DNA of 64,000 nucleotides from Deferribacteres bacterium (lineage in GTDB: Bacteria; Zhuqueibacterota; Zhuqueibacteria; Zhuqueibacterales; Geothermadaptataceae). The stretch is from positions 248,001 to 312,000 of the forward strand of contig JACKDF010000006.1 in assembly GCA_020633655.1 (NCBI GenBank). The letters run 5' to 3'. This document shows positions 8,331-15,842 of the stretch, piece after piece (position 1 is the first letter of the stretch; each line of letters begins with the position of its first letter). A program made the position numbers and the translations under genes. The notes beneath the pieces are model-generated. The model made no database searches. It was not told where the DNA came from and saw nothing but the letters and a program-made list of their open reading frames with translations.

Positions 8331-9569
8331 ATGAAAAAGATGCGAAATTTACTTGTCCTGTTAGCGGTACTGAATTCACAAATTGTTGCCGGTACATGGG
8401 ATAATGCTGCATTTCTGAATATACCACGGGCAGGCGCATCGGCGATTTCCTGGCAAGGAAAAATATATGTCTTTGGTGGCAAATCACTAAATTATAGTGT
8501 GTTGAATACAGTCGAAATATATGATCGCAACACCGGAATCTGGGATGCATCCTACGCTGCACCCTTTCACCAGGCACGATACAATGCAAGTACGGTTTTG
8601 TGGAATGACAAAGTTTACCTCCTCGGTGGACGAACCATAAACGACGTTTTAAAAAATGTCGAAGTCTATGATTTAGTGCAAAACACGTGGACGGATGCGC
8701 ATGATTTGCGCATTCCGCGTGAGGGCCATTCTGCATGTTTCTTTAATGACAGAATTTATGCCATAGGTGGGCAGGATAAAGATGCGCAGCTGGTCGAATC
8801 GATAGAATGGTATGACAATACCAAAGATAACTGGGAAGATGCTGTGTTCGAATTGCCCTACGCCCGATCCGCACATTTTTCTGCTGTTTATGCTAATGAC
8901 TATTTCATGTTTGGTGGCTACTACTGGGGATTGACAAAATACATTTATAAAGCGCAGCTCGGATACAACGGTTATGAATGGCAACAAATTGGTGAACTCT
9001 CAGAGCCGCGTGCATATGGCGCAACGGCACAAATCGATTCCCTCATTTTTATCATTGGGGGCGAGACTCATGACGATAAAACCAATCTTGTGGAAATTTT
9101 TAATGTGAAAACCGGGGAACTCACCCGTGGTGACGATATGAACATGTCCCATAGCGGTATGGCCACAGCTGTCCTCGACAATCAAATCTATTCCATTGGT
9201 GGCTACGAAAAAGGATCGAACGTGCCCATAAACCATGTGCACAGGTACACATTTCTTACAGATTCGGTTAATGATGGTGGTATTGAAAATGTCGATGTTG
9301 AATTAAGTGCGAGCGCCTATCCCAATCCATTTTCCTCGCGAGTCCGGCTTCTCGTCGACTCCGCAACAAATAAATCCGTCGAAGTCACCATTTTCAATGC
9401 ACGCGGACAAGCGATTCGGTGTATTTCAGGCTCAAGGAATGGAAATCGTATGGTTATCAACTGGGACGGTGAAGATACCAACGGCAATCTCGTGCCTGCA
9501 GGAATATATTTTGCGGTTGTGCGCGCAGGAAAGTTGACAAAAACAGTAAAGCTCACCTATGTTAAATAA
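8331..9569 (+). CDS. Secreted kelch-repeat protein with C-terminal sorting domain
   Basis: 412 residues: signal peptide (MKKMRNLLVLLAVLNSQIVA), then about six kelch motifs. These show the paired Gly and spaced Tyr/Trp pattern, for example IYVFGGK, VYLLGGRT, IYAIGGQD, YFMFGGYYWG, IFIIGGET and IYSIGGYEKG, and should fold as a beta-propeller. Residues about 325-412 form a FlgD-like/type IX-style sorting domain (AYPNPFSS, VTIFNARGQAIR, WDGEDTNGN, PAGIYFAVVRAGK, ending KLTYVK). The protein is therefore expected on the cell surface or exported by a type IX-like route. GGAG sits 7 bases before the ATG. It overlaps the next gene by 11 bases. Confidence 0.88.
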   Translation: MKKMRNLLVLLAVLNSQIVAGTWDNAAFLNIPRAGASAISWQGKIYVFGGKSLNYSVLNTVEIYDRNTGIWDASYAAPFHQARYNASTVLWNDKVYLLGGRTINDVLKNVEVYDLVQNTWTDAHDLRIPREGHSACFFNDRIYAIGGQDKDAQLVESIEWYDNTKDNWEDAVFELPYARSAHFSAVYANDYFMFGGYYWGLTKYIYKAQLGYNGYEWQQIGELSEPRAYGATAQIDSLIFIIGGETHDDKTNLVEIFNVKTGELTRGDDMNMSHSGMATAVLDNQIYSIGGYEKGSNVPINHVHRYTFLTDSVNDGGIENVDVELSASAYPNPFSSRVRLLVDSATNKSVEVTIFNARGQAIRCISGSRNGNRMVINWDGEDTNGNLVPAGIYFAVVRAGKLTKTVKLTYVK

Positions 9570-10335
9570 ATTTCAGAGCCTCATTATCGTACTTTTTTTC
9601 GCCAATGCCCTCGTGGCACAAACTGATAATTATACAATTTTTCAAGTGCGTTATCTGTATGATGAAGCTGAATTTGAGAAAGCCACTGCTCAGGGACAAC
9701 AACTTCTGCAGAAAGACCATACTCTTAACCCGGAACAACTACTCACCATCCATCGATATATGGCGTTATCCTATTTTAGTCTTGGCCAAATGGATTCTGC
9801 ACGTGTCCATTTCTTCAGTGTTTTATCAATTGACACGAAATTTTCCCTCGATCCAATAGATACATCGCCGAAAATTATAAATTTTTTCAAAGAGGTGAAA
9901 AGCCAATATCAGGATGTGATAACGAAAGACGAATCGACAGTTCTCGCCTATCCCAAATATATATTCCTGCCGGATATTCGCCCGAAAGCCGCGGCCCATT
10001 CATTATTTGTTCCTGGTTGGGGACAAATAATGAAGAAGCAGAAACGTAAAGCATATATTTTAGGAGGAAGCTTTTTCGTTACGGCGTTATCTGCAGGGGG
10101 GACTTACATTCTCGAACGCAAACGGCATGACGCATATCTTGACGAAACCAAAACTTCTAAAATTCCTTCCCTTTATGATTCTTATAACAATACCTCAAAA
10201 ACACGCCATGTTTTGCAGTACACTGCTCTGAGCATTTGGGCAGCATCACTACTGGATGCCTTGTTCACAAAATATGAACCACGTTTAGATGTTCAAAATC
10301 AGGCTATAGTTCTAGGTTTATCTTTCCCCTTATAA
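9559..10335 (+). CDS. Exported TPR-like protein with C-terminal membrane segment (DUF5683-like)
   Basis: 258 residues. A signal peptide (LNKFQSLIIVLFFANALVAQ) precedes a helical TPR-like region, about residues 25-115, with paired helices such as LLTIHRYMALSYFSLGQMDSA. The C-terminal half has the hydrophobic AAHSLFVPGWGQIMKKQKRKAY motif, which is typical of DUF5683-like membrane proteins, and two likely TM helices (about 170-190 and 222-242). Its ATG overlaps the 3' end of the kelch gene, so the two are translationally coupled. It may help assemble or anchor the kelch protein (inference). Confidence 0.7.
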   Translation: MLNKFQSLIIVLFFANALVAQTDNYTIFQVRYLYDEAEFEKATAQGQQLLQKDHTLNPEQLLTIHRYMALSYFSLGQMDSARVHFFSVLSIDTKFSLDPIDTSPKIINFFKEVKSQYQDVITKDESTVLAYPKYIFLPDIRPKAAAHSLFVPGWGQIMKKQKRKAYILGGSFFVTALSAGGTYILERKRHDAYLDETKTSKIPSLYDSYNNTSKTRHVLQYTALSIWAASLLDALFTKYEPRLDVQNQAIVLGLSFPL

Positions 10336-10409
10336 GATAAAAACCCCCGGGAACTTTCATTCACCAGGGGATCGCAGGGATGAGAAACTTCATTTGCAAA
10401 CGGGAAAAA

Positions 10410-11300
10410 TTAGTGGAGCTCACGCGTGATGCAAAATGCAATCCGCCAGGCGTCCCTATCATCGGCAGACGCGGGAGCTCCGACTAAATACTGTGTTGGG
10501 TTGAGTCGCGAGTTATTGGTGGCAAATAAATAGAAAACGTGCCCGCCTGTTCCGATTGCAATTCCAGTACTGAGGGAATTGTGCGATTTATTCTCATCGG
10601 CTGCATCATAAAAAACATTGCCTTTCCAACCACCGACAACTGGCGTGTATTCTGTCCAGATACTCCACATACGATTGAGGTAATATTGTGCATATAACGG
10701 AAGAGAAGCAGTGTATTTTTTCCCTGCTGAATAATCGTTTGCAAAGATAAAGCTGTTGTATACAACCGACGGAATAATGCCTATGCCAAGCTTTTTCTGT
10801 AAAAGCATTGTATTAAAAATGATTTGACCATAAAATTGATTGCTGTTGGAATCAAAGGCTTTTCGTTTCACGAGTCCAGCATAGGATTCCGTATTGAAAG
10901 CTATTCCAGCTTGCAACGCAACTACCGTTGGCATCGTCGAACTGCGCACTTGCAAAGCCTTAAGCTTTAGTCGAATATCAAGATTATCCTGCAAAGAACT
11001 GCGTCCAATTGTTGCAATAAGGTGGTTGGTCACCCCATAGCTCAATGCCATGCGCATGGTTACAGGGCCATCAAATCCATACATGCCTTGGTATCCTGAA
11101 TTGAAACTGCCGAAACGGTGGGAAATTTCATACATAAAACTTCCTTTTTGCAGGGTTTCTGTTGTTGGCAAATCAGGCATTTGTGATACATGGAAAAGCT
11201 CCACTTCAGTTTTTACAAGTTCAGCACTGCGTTGCCAGGATGGTTGTGCTATCAGAATGCAGGGTAGAATTAAAAGGATAAATAATTTATAGGCTCTCAT
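10410..11300 (-). CDS. DUF5777-like outer-membrane beta-barrel protein
   Basis: 296 residues. A signal peptide (MRAYKLFILLILPCILIAQ) is followed by alternating amphipathic strands throughout: GSFMYEISHRFGSF, YGFDGPVTMRMALSYGVTNHLIATIGRS, GIAIGTGGHVFYLFATNNSRLN. The FMYEISHRFG and GLTN/GVTN-type signatures resemble the DUF5777 beta-barrel family of Bacteroidota. The start at 11300 was chosen over the adjacent ATG at 11303 because GGGAG then has usable spacing. It lies 14 bases after the YceI-like gene and is likely co-transcribed with it. Last gene of the cytochrome locus; a role in outer-membrane transport or electron-transfer support is inference. Confidence 0.75.
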   Translation of the reverse strand: MRAYKLFILLILPCILIAQPSWQRSAELVKTEVELFHVSQMPDLPTTETLQKGSFMYEISHRFGSFNSGYQGMYGFDGPVTMRMALSYGVTNHLIATIGRSSLQDNLDIRLKLKALQVRSSTMPTVVALQAGIAFNTESYAGLVKRKAFDSNSNQFYGQIIFNTMLLQKKLGIGIIPSVVYNSFIFANDYSAGKKYTASLPLYAQYYLNRMWSIWTEYTPVVGGWKGNVFYDAADENKSHNSLSTGIAIGTGGHVFYLFATNNSRLNPTQYLVGAPASADDRDAWRIAFCITRELH

Positions 11301-11314
11301 CACTCCCTCAGCTT

Positions 11315-11887
11315 TTATTCAACTTTTTTCAAAATAAAATTCAGTTCAATTTTTATCTCTTCAGCGACTTTCACAAAGGCGAGAAGGCTTGGTGCTTCAA
11401 TCGCAAAATCCTTGAGGAAAACACTAAATTTACTCGTCACGGATATCTCGTCTGTACGCGGTTCAAGTTCTGCGGTGATGCGCATTTTTTTCGAATGACC
11501 ATGCAATGCTAGTTCACCTTCCGCAGTAACGAAAATACCATTTTCCAAATTTTGATGCTCTATCACTTGCCCTTTAAAACTGGCGATTGGGAATTTTTCC
11601 GTATGCAAAACATCTTCGCGCATATCACGGTCACGTTTGGAAATGCCAGTGTCAAACGCAGCAAGTTTTACCTCAAAATAAAGTTCGTTTCTCTTATCTA
11701 ATAGCGAATCACTTTTCGTAAAATAATAGCCGTCAATTGCCCGCGTCTTACCACTGAAATCCAGAAGTGTTGTGCTGGAAAGGAAGGTCACATTTCTTGC
11801 GGATTTTTTATCGATCTGCCACTCGCCGGCTACAAGACAACCGGACAGCAGGAAAATCAAACCAATTTTAAAAAACACGTGTCGCAT
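11315..11887 (-). CDS. YceI-like periplasmic lipocalin-fold protein
   Basis: 190 residues. The leader contains LLSGC at Cys17, so it may be a lipoprotein, followed by a YceI-like barrel. Recognisable stretches are EWQIDKKSARNVTF near the N terminus, REDVLHTEKFPIASFKG in the middle (the YceI family shows a similar R-D-x-H-L-x-S-x-x-FF block), and AEGELALHGHSKKMRITAEL. YceI proteins bind isoprenoid-type lipids or quinones in the periplasm. Next to cytochrome-like proteins this suggests an electron-carrier role (inference). Divergence from canonical YceI is considerable. Confidence 0.8.
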   Translation of the reverse strand: MRHVFFKIGLIFLLSGCLVAGEWQIDKKSARNVTFLSSTTLLDFSGKTRAIDGYYFTKSDSLLDKRNELYFEVKLAAFDTGISKRDRDMREDVLHTEKFPIASFKGQVIEHQNLENGIFVTAEGELALHGHSKKMRITAELEPRTDEISVTSKFSVFLKDFAIEAPSLLAFVKVAEEIKIELNFILKKVE

Positions 11888-11911
11888 TAGTGCTCCAATA
11901 CTCTCAATTTT

Positions 11912-11953
11912 TCAAAAATTGCTATGGCTGTGCAAAAATTACACAGCCATAGC
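11912..11953 (-). terminator. Rho-independent terminator after the five-repeat protein
   Basis: GCTATGGCTGTG (11921-11932) pairs perfectly with CACAGCCATAGC (11942-11953), a 12-bp stem with a 9-base loop. Read on the minus strand it is followed by AATTTTTG. It lies just past the stop of the gene ending at 11977 and ahead of the YceI-like gene, so the last two genes of the locus may have reduced or separate expression. Confidence 0.8.
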
Positions 11954-11976
11954 TGCTCTGATGGGTGGGATGGGAG

Positions 11977-13956
11977 TTATCGAACGAGGGTCATTCGTTT
12001 TAAATCGCTGAATTCACCGGCTTGTAAGCGATAGAAATAAACGCCACTGCTCACAATCTGACCTTTTTCATTATGTCCATTCCAGACCAGGCGGTGTTCA
12101 CCTGCCTCGAGATTGTTTGCAACTAATGTTGCAACACGCTGACCAAGCATATTGTGGACAGTAAGACTAACAAACTCGGCCTGGGCCAGATGAAAGCGAA
12201 TGGTCGTACTCGGGTTAAAAGGATTTGGATAATTCGCATACAGTTGAAATTCACCGACGAGATCAGCGTCTTCATTGGCTACGCCGGTTACATTACCTAT
12301 ATCAACAAAATTGGTATTGTGACTGAAAGTTATGGTTTCGTCGGTTGCCGAGGCGGTGAATGTCTGACGCCAGGCGTGATCTGCAGGCGGAGCATCGTAG
12401 GTTTTATTGCCATTATGATCTGAATAAAAGTCAGCATCATAGCTTGTGCCCGGAATCAAGCCGGGAATGCTGCGTGAGAATTCAGCGCCAGGAATCGCAT
12501 TAACACTTGTTGTGCCGATCGTCTGCCGGGTTGCCGCCTCAACAAGTCGGAGTTCGAAGTATTGTCCCGCATGAGGCGTCATGTTTGTTAAATTCAAGGT
12601 GAAGTTATAAGTCCAGGCGATGTCGGTAAAATTCGTATTGTGCGAAAACTCCAGATCGTTGTCACCATCATCACCAGGATTGTACGTGAGGCGCCAGGCA
12701 TGATCGGTGGGAGGCGCATCGTAGGCGTTGTTGCCATTATGATCCGTAAAAAAGTCAATAGTATAGTCTGTATTGAGCTGAATTCCAGGAATTAACATGA
12801 AAAATTCGTCGTCATAAATGGCATCGAGCTTTGCACGCCCGACTTCCCGGCCGGTTGACTGATCCACGGCACGCGCAAAGAGTGCCTGCCCCATGTGCGG
12901 TGACATATTGTGCATTTCCAGCCATACACGGTAATCCCATGAAAGCGGTGTGAAGTTGGTGTTGTGTTGAAAGCTTGCAACGGCATCACCGGCCGTGGCA
13001 TCAACATCAACACTCCAGGCATGATCAGTCGGAGGATTATCGTAGAGGCCATTGCCATTGTGGTCGGCGAAGAACTCCAGGCGATATGTGCCGGCAGGCT
13101 GGCTTCCGACCACAGAAACTTCAAATTCTGCCTGTGGGATCGCGGCTAATTCTGTACGACCCACTTCTTTTCCTGTTAACACATCAATTGCACGAACGTG
13201 TAATGCCTCACCGATGTGTGGGGTCATATTGCTCATTTGCAATGACAGCTTATTGGACCAGGCGAGGGGTGTAAAATTTGTGTTGTGTGTAAAGTTGAGA
13301 TTTGCATCACCATTATCCGCCTTGAATTCCATCTGCCATGCATGATCCGCAGGTGGCGCATCATAAAGCTTGTTGCCATTATGATCAGCGAAAAATTCGA
13401 CATAATATTCATCCCCATCAACGATTCCTGGAAGTGAAAATGTGAATTCTGAGGCTTCGATCTCTTCCATTGCAAAGCGGCTTATTTCAAGTCGTGATTT
13501 TTTATCAACGAGCCGGGCTTCGAAGTGCTCTCCGGCATGCGGATTCATATTTTGCATCGTGACGACCGCTGCTGCTTGCCATGCAAGTGAAGTAAAATTT
13601 GTGTTGTGGGAAAATGTAAGCGTCGTGTCCCCCTGAACGTTGTCAACTTCCAAGCGCCATGTGTGGTCGCCTGGTGGATTGTCATAGTTGCCATTCCCGT
13701 TTAAATCGGCATAGAAATCAACTCGATAACTGCCACCTGGTTCAATGCCATCGAAAAACATCATGAAATCCGTAGCTGAAATTGCCTCAAGGGATTTGCG
13801 GGCAACTTCCTGATTATTGTATTTGTCGACGACACGAACTTGTAGTTTTTGTCCGGAATGTGGTCCCATGTTGCGCAAATCAAGTGTTAGGATATTGCCG
13901 TGTGCGAGCAATATGTTTGCAATGAACAGTATAAGTGGTATAGATTTTTTAAACAT
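11977..13956 (-). CDS. Secreted five-repeat His-rich protein with type IX-style sorting domain
   Basis: 659 residues. A signal peptide (FKKSIPLILFIANILLAHG) is followed by five tandem repeats of about 107 residues and a C-terminal FlgD-like sorting domain. That domain has NYPNPFNPSTTIRF, VHNMLGQRVATLV, VWNGHNEKGQIVSSGVYFY and the ending KRMTLVR. Each repeat contains the same landmarks in order: N-M-x-P-H-x-G, then D-H-N-G-N...Y-D-x-P-P-x-D-H-x-W, then H-N-T-N-F. The first repeat has Leu for His in DLNGN. The conserved His/Asp/Asn sites suggest metal or ligand binding. ATG 13956 has GGAGG 5 bases upstream, better than the in-frame ATG at 13968. I do not recognise the repeat as a named family. 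It sits between two cytochromes and a YceI-like protein. Confidence 0.85.
   Translation of the reverse strand: MFKKSIPLILFIANILLAHGNILTLDLRNMGPHSGQKLQVRVVDKYNNQEVARKSLEAISATDFMMFFDGIEPGGSYRVDFYADLNGNGNYDNPPGDHTWRLEVDNVQGDTTLTFSHNTNFTSLAWQAAAVVTMQNMNPHAGEHFEARLVDKKSRLEISRFAMEEIEASEFTFSLPGIVDGDEYYVEFFADHNGNKLYDAPPADHAWQMEFKADNGDANLNFTHNTNFTPLAWSNKLSLQMSNMTPHIGEALHVRAIDVLTGKEVGRTELAAIPQAEFEVSVVGSQPAGTYRLEFFADHNGNGLYDNPPTDHAWSVDVDATAGDAVASFQHNTNFTPLSWDYRVWLEMHNMSPHMGQALFARAVDQSTGREVGRAKLDAIYDDEFFMLIPGIQLNTDYTIDFFTDHNGNNAYDAPPTDHAWRLTYNPGDDGDNDLEFSHNTNFTDIAWTYNFTLNLTNMTPHAGQYFELRLVEAATRQTIGTTSVNAIPGAEFSRSIPGLIPGTSYDADFYSDHNGNKTYDAPPADHAWRQTFTASATDETITFSHNTNFVDIGNVTGVANEDADLVGEFQLYANYPNPFNPSTTIRFHLAQAEFVSLTVHNMLGQRVATLVANNLEAGEHRLVWNGHNEKGQIVSSGVYFYRLQAGEFSDLKRMTLVR
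12292..13893 (-). repeat. Five tandem coding repeats of about 320 bp
   Basis: Five in-frame repeats of about 107 codons each. At DNA level the most conserved blocks encode DHNGN and PPxDHAW; near-identical 20-base stretches (catgatcNgNNggNgcatcgtag type) recur around 12380, 12700, 13020, 13350 and, more diverged, 13660. The even spacing indicates duplication of a whole domain. Confidence 0.85.
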
Positions 13957-14105
13957 GAATTCCTCCAAGATTTTTACTTTTTAAGGCTTTATGACCTGAC
14001 TTTATTATTCTGAAATTCCGTTAATTGATGGGTTGAGGATATCCCTTGCCCCATCTTTGTGGTTACAATCTTTGCGTTTATAAATGCGATGGATAAGGAT
14101 GCATT

Positions 14106-14531
14106 TCAATTATCCTGTGCACCGTTGTTTATCCATTCAGAGAGCACTGCAATCGTTGCCGCATCCAGAGGCGCACCACCAATCGGCATTTGTGTCGGAT
14201 TGCTGCCATCCACTACCTGAATTAAAAAACTTTGGCTACTGCTTCCAGGCTCGACACGATTTAATCCCTGCGTGCTGAGAAAGGCTTTTACACCAACGAG
14301 ATTCGTATATGCTTTTCCAGGACTCAAATCCAAATTTGCACTTTTTGAAGTCGATGTATGACACCCTGAGGTGGCACATCGTTTTGCGAATACTTCCGTT
14401 TCAATCATGCTTAATTTGGGTTGCAGGCCATCTTCTTGTCCCTGTTCTGGCAGTCGCAAGCTGGATTCGATATCGCAGGCATGCAGAAACAGAAAACTCA
14501 CAATAGACAAGAATCCAATTCCTCTTTTCAT
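14106..14531 (-). CDS. Lipoprotein cytochrome c-like protein with CX4CH motif
   Basis: 141 residues. The lipobox is FLHAC (Cys18). The heme-type motif is CATSGCH, i.e. CX4CH rather than CXXCH, followed by a cytochrome-like helix and a likely distal Met in PTQMPIGG. The C terminus (TIAVLSEWINNGAQDN) matches the family's final helix. It is a paralogue of the gene just upstream: both share C-A-x-S-G-C-H, AYTNLV/AYTSLV, V-x-PGSS, QMP and WIxxGA. The start at 14531 was chosen because it opens the lipoprotein signal and lies 7 bases after the upstream stop. CX4CH proteins of this kind occur in FCB bacteria; covalent heme attachment needs testing. Confidence 0.82.
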   Translation of the reverse strand: MKRGIGFLSIVSFLFLHACDIESSLRLPEQGQEDGLQPKLSMIETEVFAKRCATSGCHTSTSKSANLDLSPGKAYTNLVGVKAFLSTQGLNRVEPGSSSQSFLIQVVDGSNPTQMPIGGAPLDAATIAVLSEWINNGAQDN

Positions 14532-14538
14532 ATTTCGT

Positions 14539-15000
14539 TTAATTGTTCGGCGCGCCATCATCGATCCATGCTTTAATCTTTTCAATGGTTTCTTGGGGTA
14601 ATGCACCATTTGGCGGCATCTGGGATGTACCCGAGCCATTTAATTTGGCAATGAGTAAACTGTTGGCGCTGCTTCCCGGCACCACACGCATCATACCGGG
14701 ATTGCTGCTGCTCTCCGCATTAACGAGACTGGTGTAGGCACTGCTTTTCGTCAGATTTAAACCACCTTGCCGTGAAGTTCCATTATGGCATCCACTCATC
14801 GCACAGGAGGCGCCGAAAACATTCACCTGCATCTCCGAAAAAGTAAAGGCAACAACTGGTTTGTTTTCCTGCGGATTGTCAATTACAATTATTGGCTTGT
14901 TGTTTACCGGTTCAGGCCCGGTTGCACTATCACTGTCTTTGCTGCATGCGGTCGATAGGAAAATCATGCAGACAGAAATTATTAGGATGAATTGCTTCAT
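14539..15000 (-). CDS. Lipoprotein cytochrome c-like protein with CX4CH motif (first of pair)
   Basis: 153 residues. The lipobox is LSTAC (Cys19), followed by an extended Pro/Asn-rich linker (about 20-50). The motif CAMSGCH (CX4CH) sits near residue 89, and a candidate axial Met is in SQMPPNG. The C-terminal helix is KIKAWIDDGAPNN. GAGGAG precedes the ATG. It is first in the minus-strand locus, with a sigma-54-like promoter candidate 70 bases upstream. Likely anchored to a membrane facing the periplasm and transferring electrons. Confidence 0.82.
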   Translation of the reverse strand: MKQFILIISVCMIFLSTACSKDSDSATGPEPVNNKPIIVIDNPQENKPVVAFTFSEMQVNVFGASCAMSGCHNGTSRQGGLNLTKSSAYTSLVNAESSSNPGMMRVVPGSSANSLLIAKLNGSGTSQMPPNGALPQETIEKIKAWIDDGAPNN

Positions 15001-15069
15001 TGTTCTCCTCGCTTATCAATAATTTTTGATTTTGAAATAAAAAAATCTAAAGGCCTTTGCTGAGCTTTT

Positions 15070-15085
15070 ATCAACAGTTGTGCCA
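15070..15085 (-). promoter_or_regulatory. Sigma-54-like promoter candidate for the cytochrome locus
   Basis: On the minus strand: TGGCAC, five bases, then TTGAT. GG and GA are exactly ten bases apart. The -24 block is a full match; the -12 block has A instead of C, like the candidate ahead of the kelch gene. Transcription would start near 15059, giving a leader of about 58 bases before the ATG at 15000. Confidence 0.42.
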
Positions 15086-15168
15086 TTTTAAAAATGTGCT
15101 ATTTTAAGGACAGAATTCCGGTTGTGTAAGGGAAGTGATTATGATTTGCTATGAAAAGTATGCGCGGA

Positions 15169-15189
15169 ATGTGCATATTGTGCGCACAT
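15169..15189. promoter_or_regulatory. Operator-like dyad
   Basis: ATGTGC and GCACAT flank nine bases, and the right side also contains the 10-bp palindrome TGTGCGCACA. Its centre (GTGCATATTGTGCGCAC) resembles the GTGCA-N5-TGCAC dyad ahead of the 4126 operon. A dimeric regulator site is plausible but unproven. Confidence 0.3.
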
Positions 15190-15305
15190 GATTCGGCAAC
15201 TTCTTCTGCCTAAGAAAAAGGGATTGTTCAACAGGTAAAAATTAAGCACCTTGTAAAAAATTATTTCCCGGGAAGTCTGTTTAATTGTGCGCAAAGGTAA
15301 ATGGA

Positions 15306-15743
15306 ATGAATAAACTTGATCTTTTGGGTGCTGTTTTAGCGAACCTTATCAATGTTCTTTTGGTATTCTTGTTCATTGCTCGTCTGAAGGAAAAAATAAA
15401 AATTGAGTACTGGGCAGGAATTGCATTGATCCTGCTTCTTTTCCCCCTGGCCTATTTGTTTTATACTGGAATTTACTTATCGCGGCCGGCACTTTATTTC
15501 GTGCAAATTGGCTTAATGATTTTGTATCTCATCGTTGAATGGCTACTGGATTATGTTTTGAAAATCAAGTTTCGTCAGACAAAGTGGATGGTGATTTTGT
15601 ATGTCACATTGTTTTTCGCTGCGACAGGGGGGATGATTGGCGTGGCAAGTCTCGCCGGAAAATTCTGGATGTATACGACGATCGGCACGTTTTTTATTAT
15701 GGTGTTTTTTGCTTTTTATCAGCGACATAAGACAGGAGAATGA
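15306..15743 (+). CDS. Small multi-pass membrane protein, unknown function
   Basis: 145 residues, about four to five TM helices: LLGAVLANLINVLLVFLFIA, WAGIALILLLFPLAYLFY, ALYFVQIGLMILYLIVEWLL, MVILYVTLFFAATGGMIGVA and MYTTIGTFFIMVFFAF. No catalytic motif is visible. The ATG at 15306 is preferred over an upstream TTG-type start at 15285 because GGTAAATGGA precedes it. It is a single gene, divergent from the cytochrome locus. No function is assigned. Confidence 0.65.
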   Translation: MNKLDLLGAVLANLINVLLVFLFIARLKEKIKIEYWAGIALILLLFPLAYLFYTGIYLSRPALYFVQIGLMILYLIVEWLLDYVLKIKFRQTKWMVILYVTLFFAATGGMIGVASLAGKFWMYTTIGTFFIMVFFAFYQRHKTGE

Positions 15744-15757
15744 TAAATTCTCCTGTC
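15731..15757 (+). terminator. Hairpin overlapping the stop codon of the membrane-protein gene
   Basis: GACAGGAGAA and TTCTCCTGTC form a perfect 10-bp stem around a 7-base loop that contains the TGA stop. No T-run follows on the plus strand, so it may be a 3'-end stabilising hairpin rather than a classic terminator. Confidence 0.4.
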
Positions 15758-15842
15758 AAACCGATTCGTTATAAATCAACTCCAGGAAATGATTTCGTCT
15801 GCTTTGGCATGAATTTGTTTGAAGCGGCTACCTTGTTATAGT

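Larger units (their letters stand above)
15001..15305. other. Divergent intergenic region
   Basis: About 300 bases between the cytochrome locus (minus) and a small membrane protein (plus). It contains the -24/-12-like element at 15070-15085 (minus) and the ATGTGC/GCACAT dyad at 15169-15189. I see no gene. Confidence 0.6.

Noticed and set aside
10336..10409. CCCC/GGGG inverted element between convergent genes as a terminator
   Set aside because: The pairing is only four to five bases across a long loop and no T-run follows on either strand.
15191..15215. A further -24/-12-like element (GGCAG...TTGCC on the minus strand)
   Set aside because: The GG and GC pairs are 11 bases apart, not 10; sigma-54 promoters are strict on this spacing.
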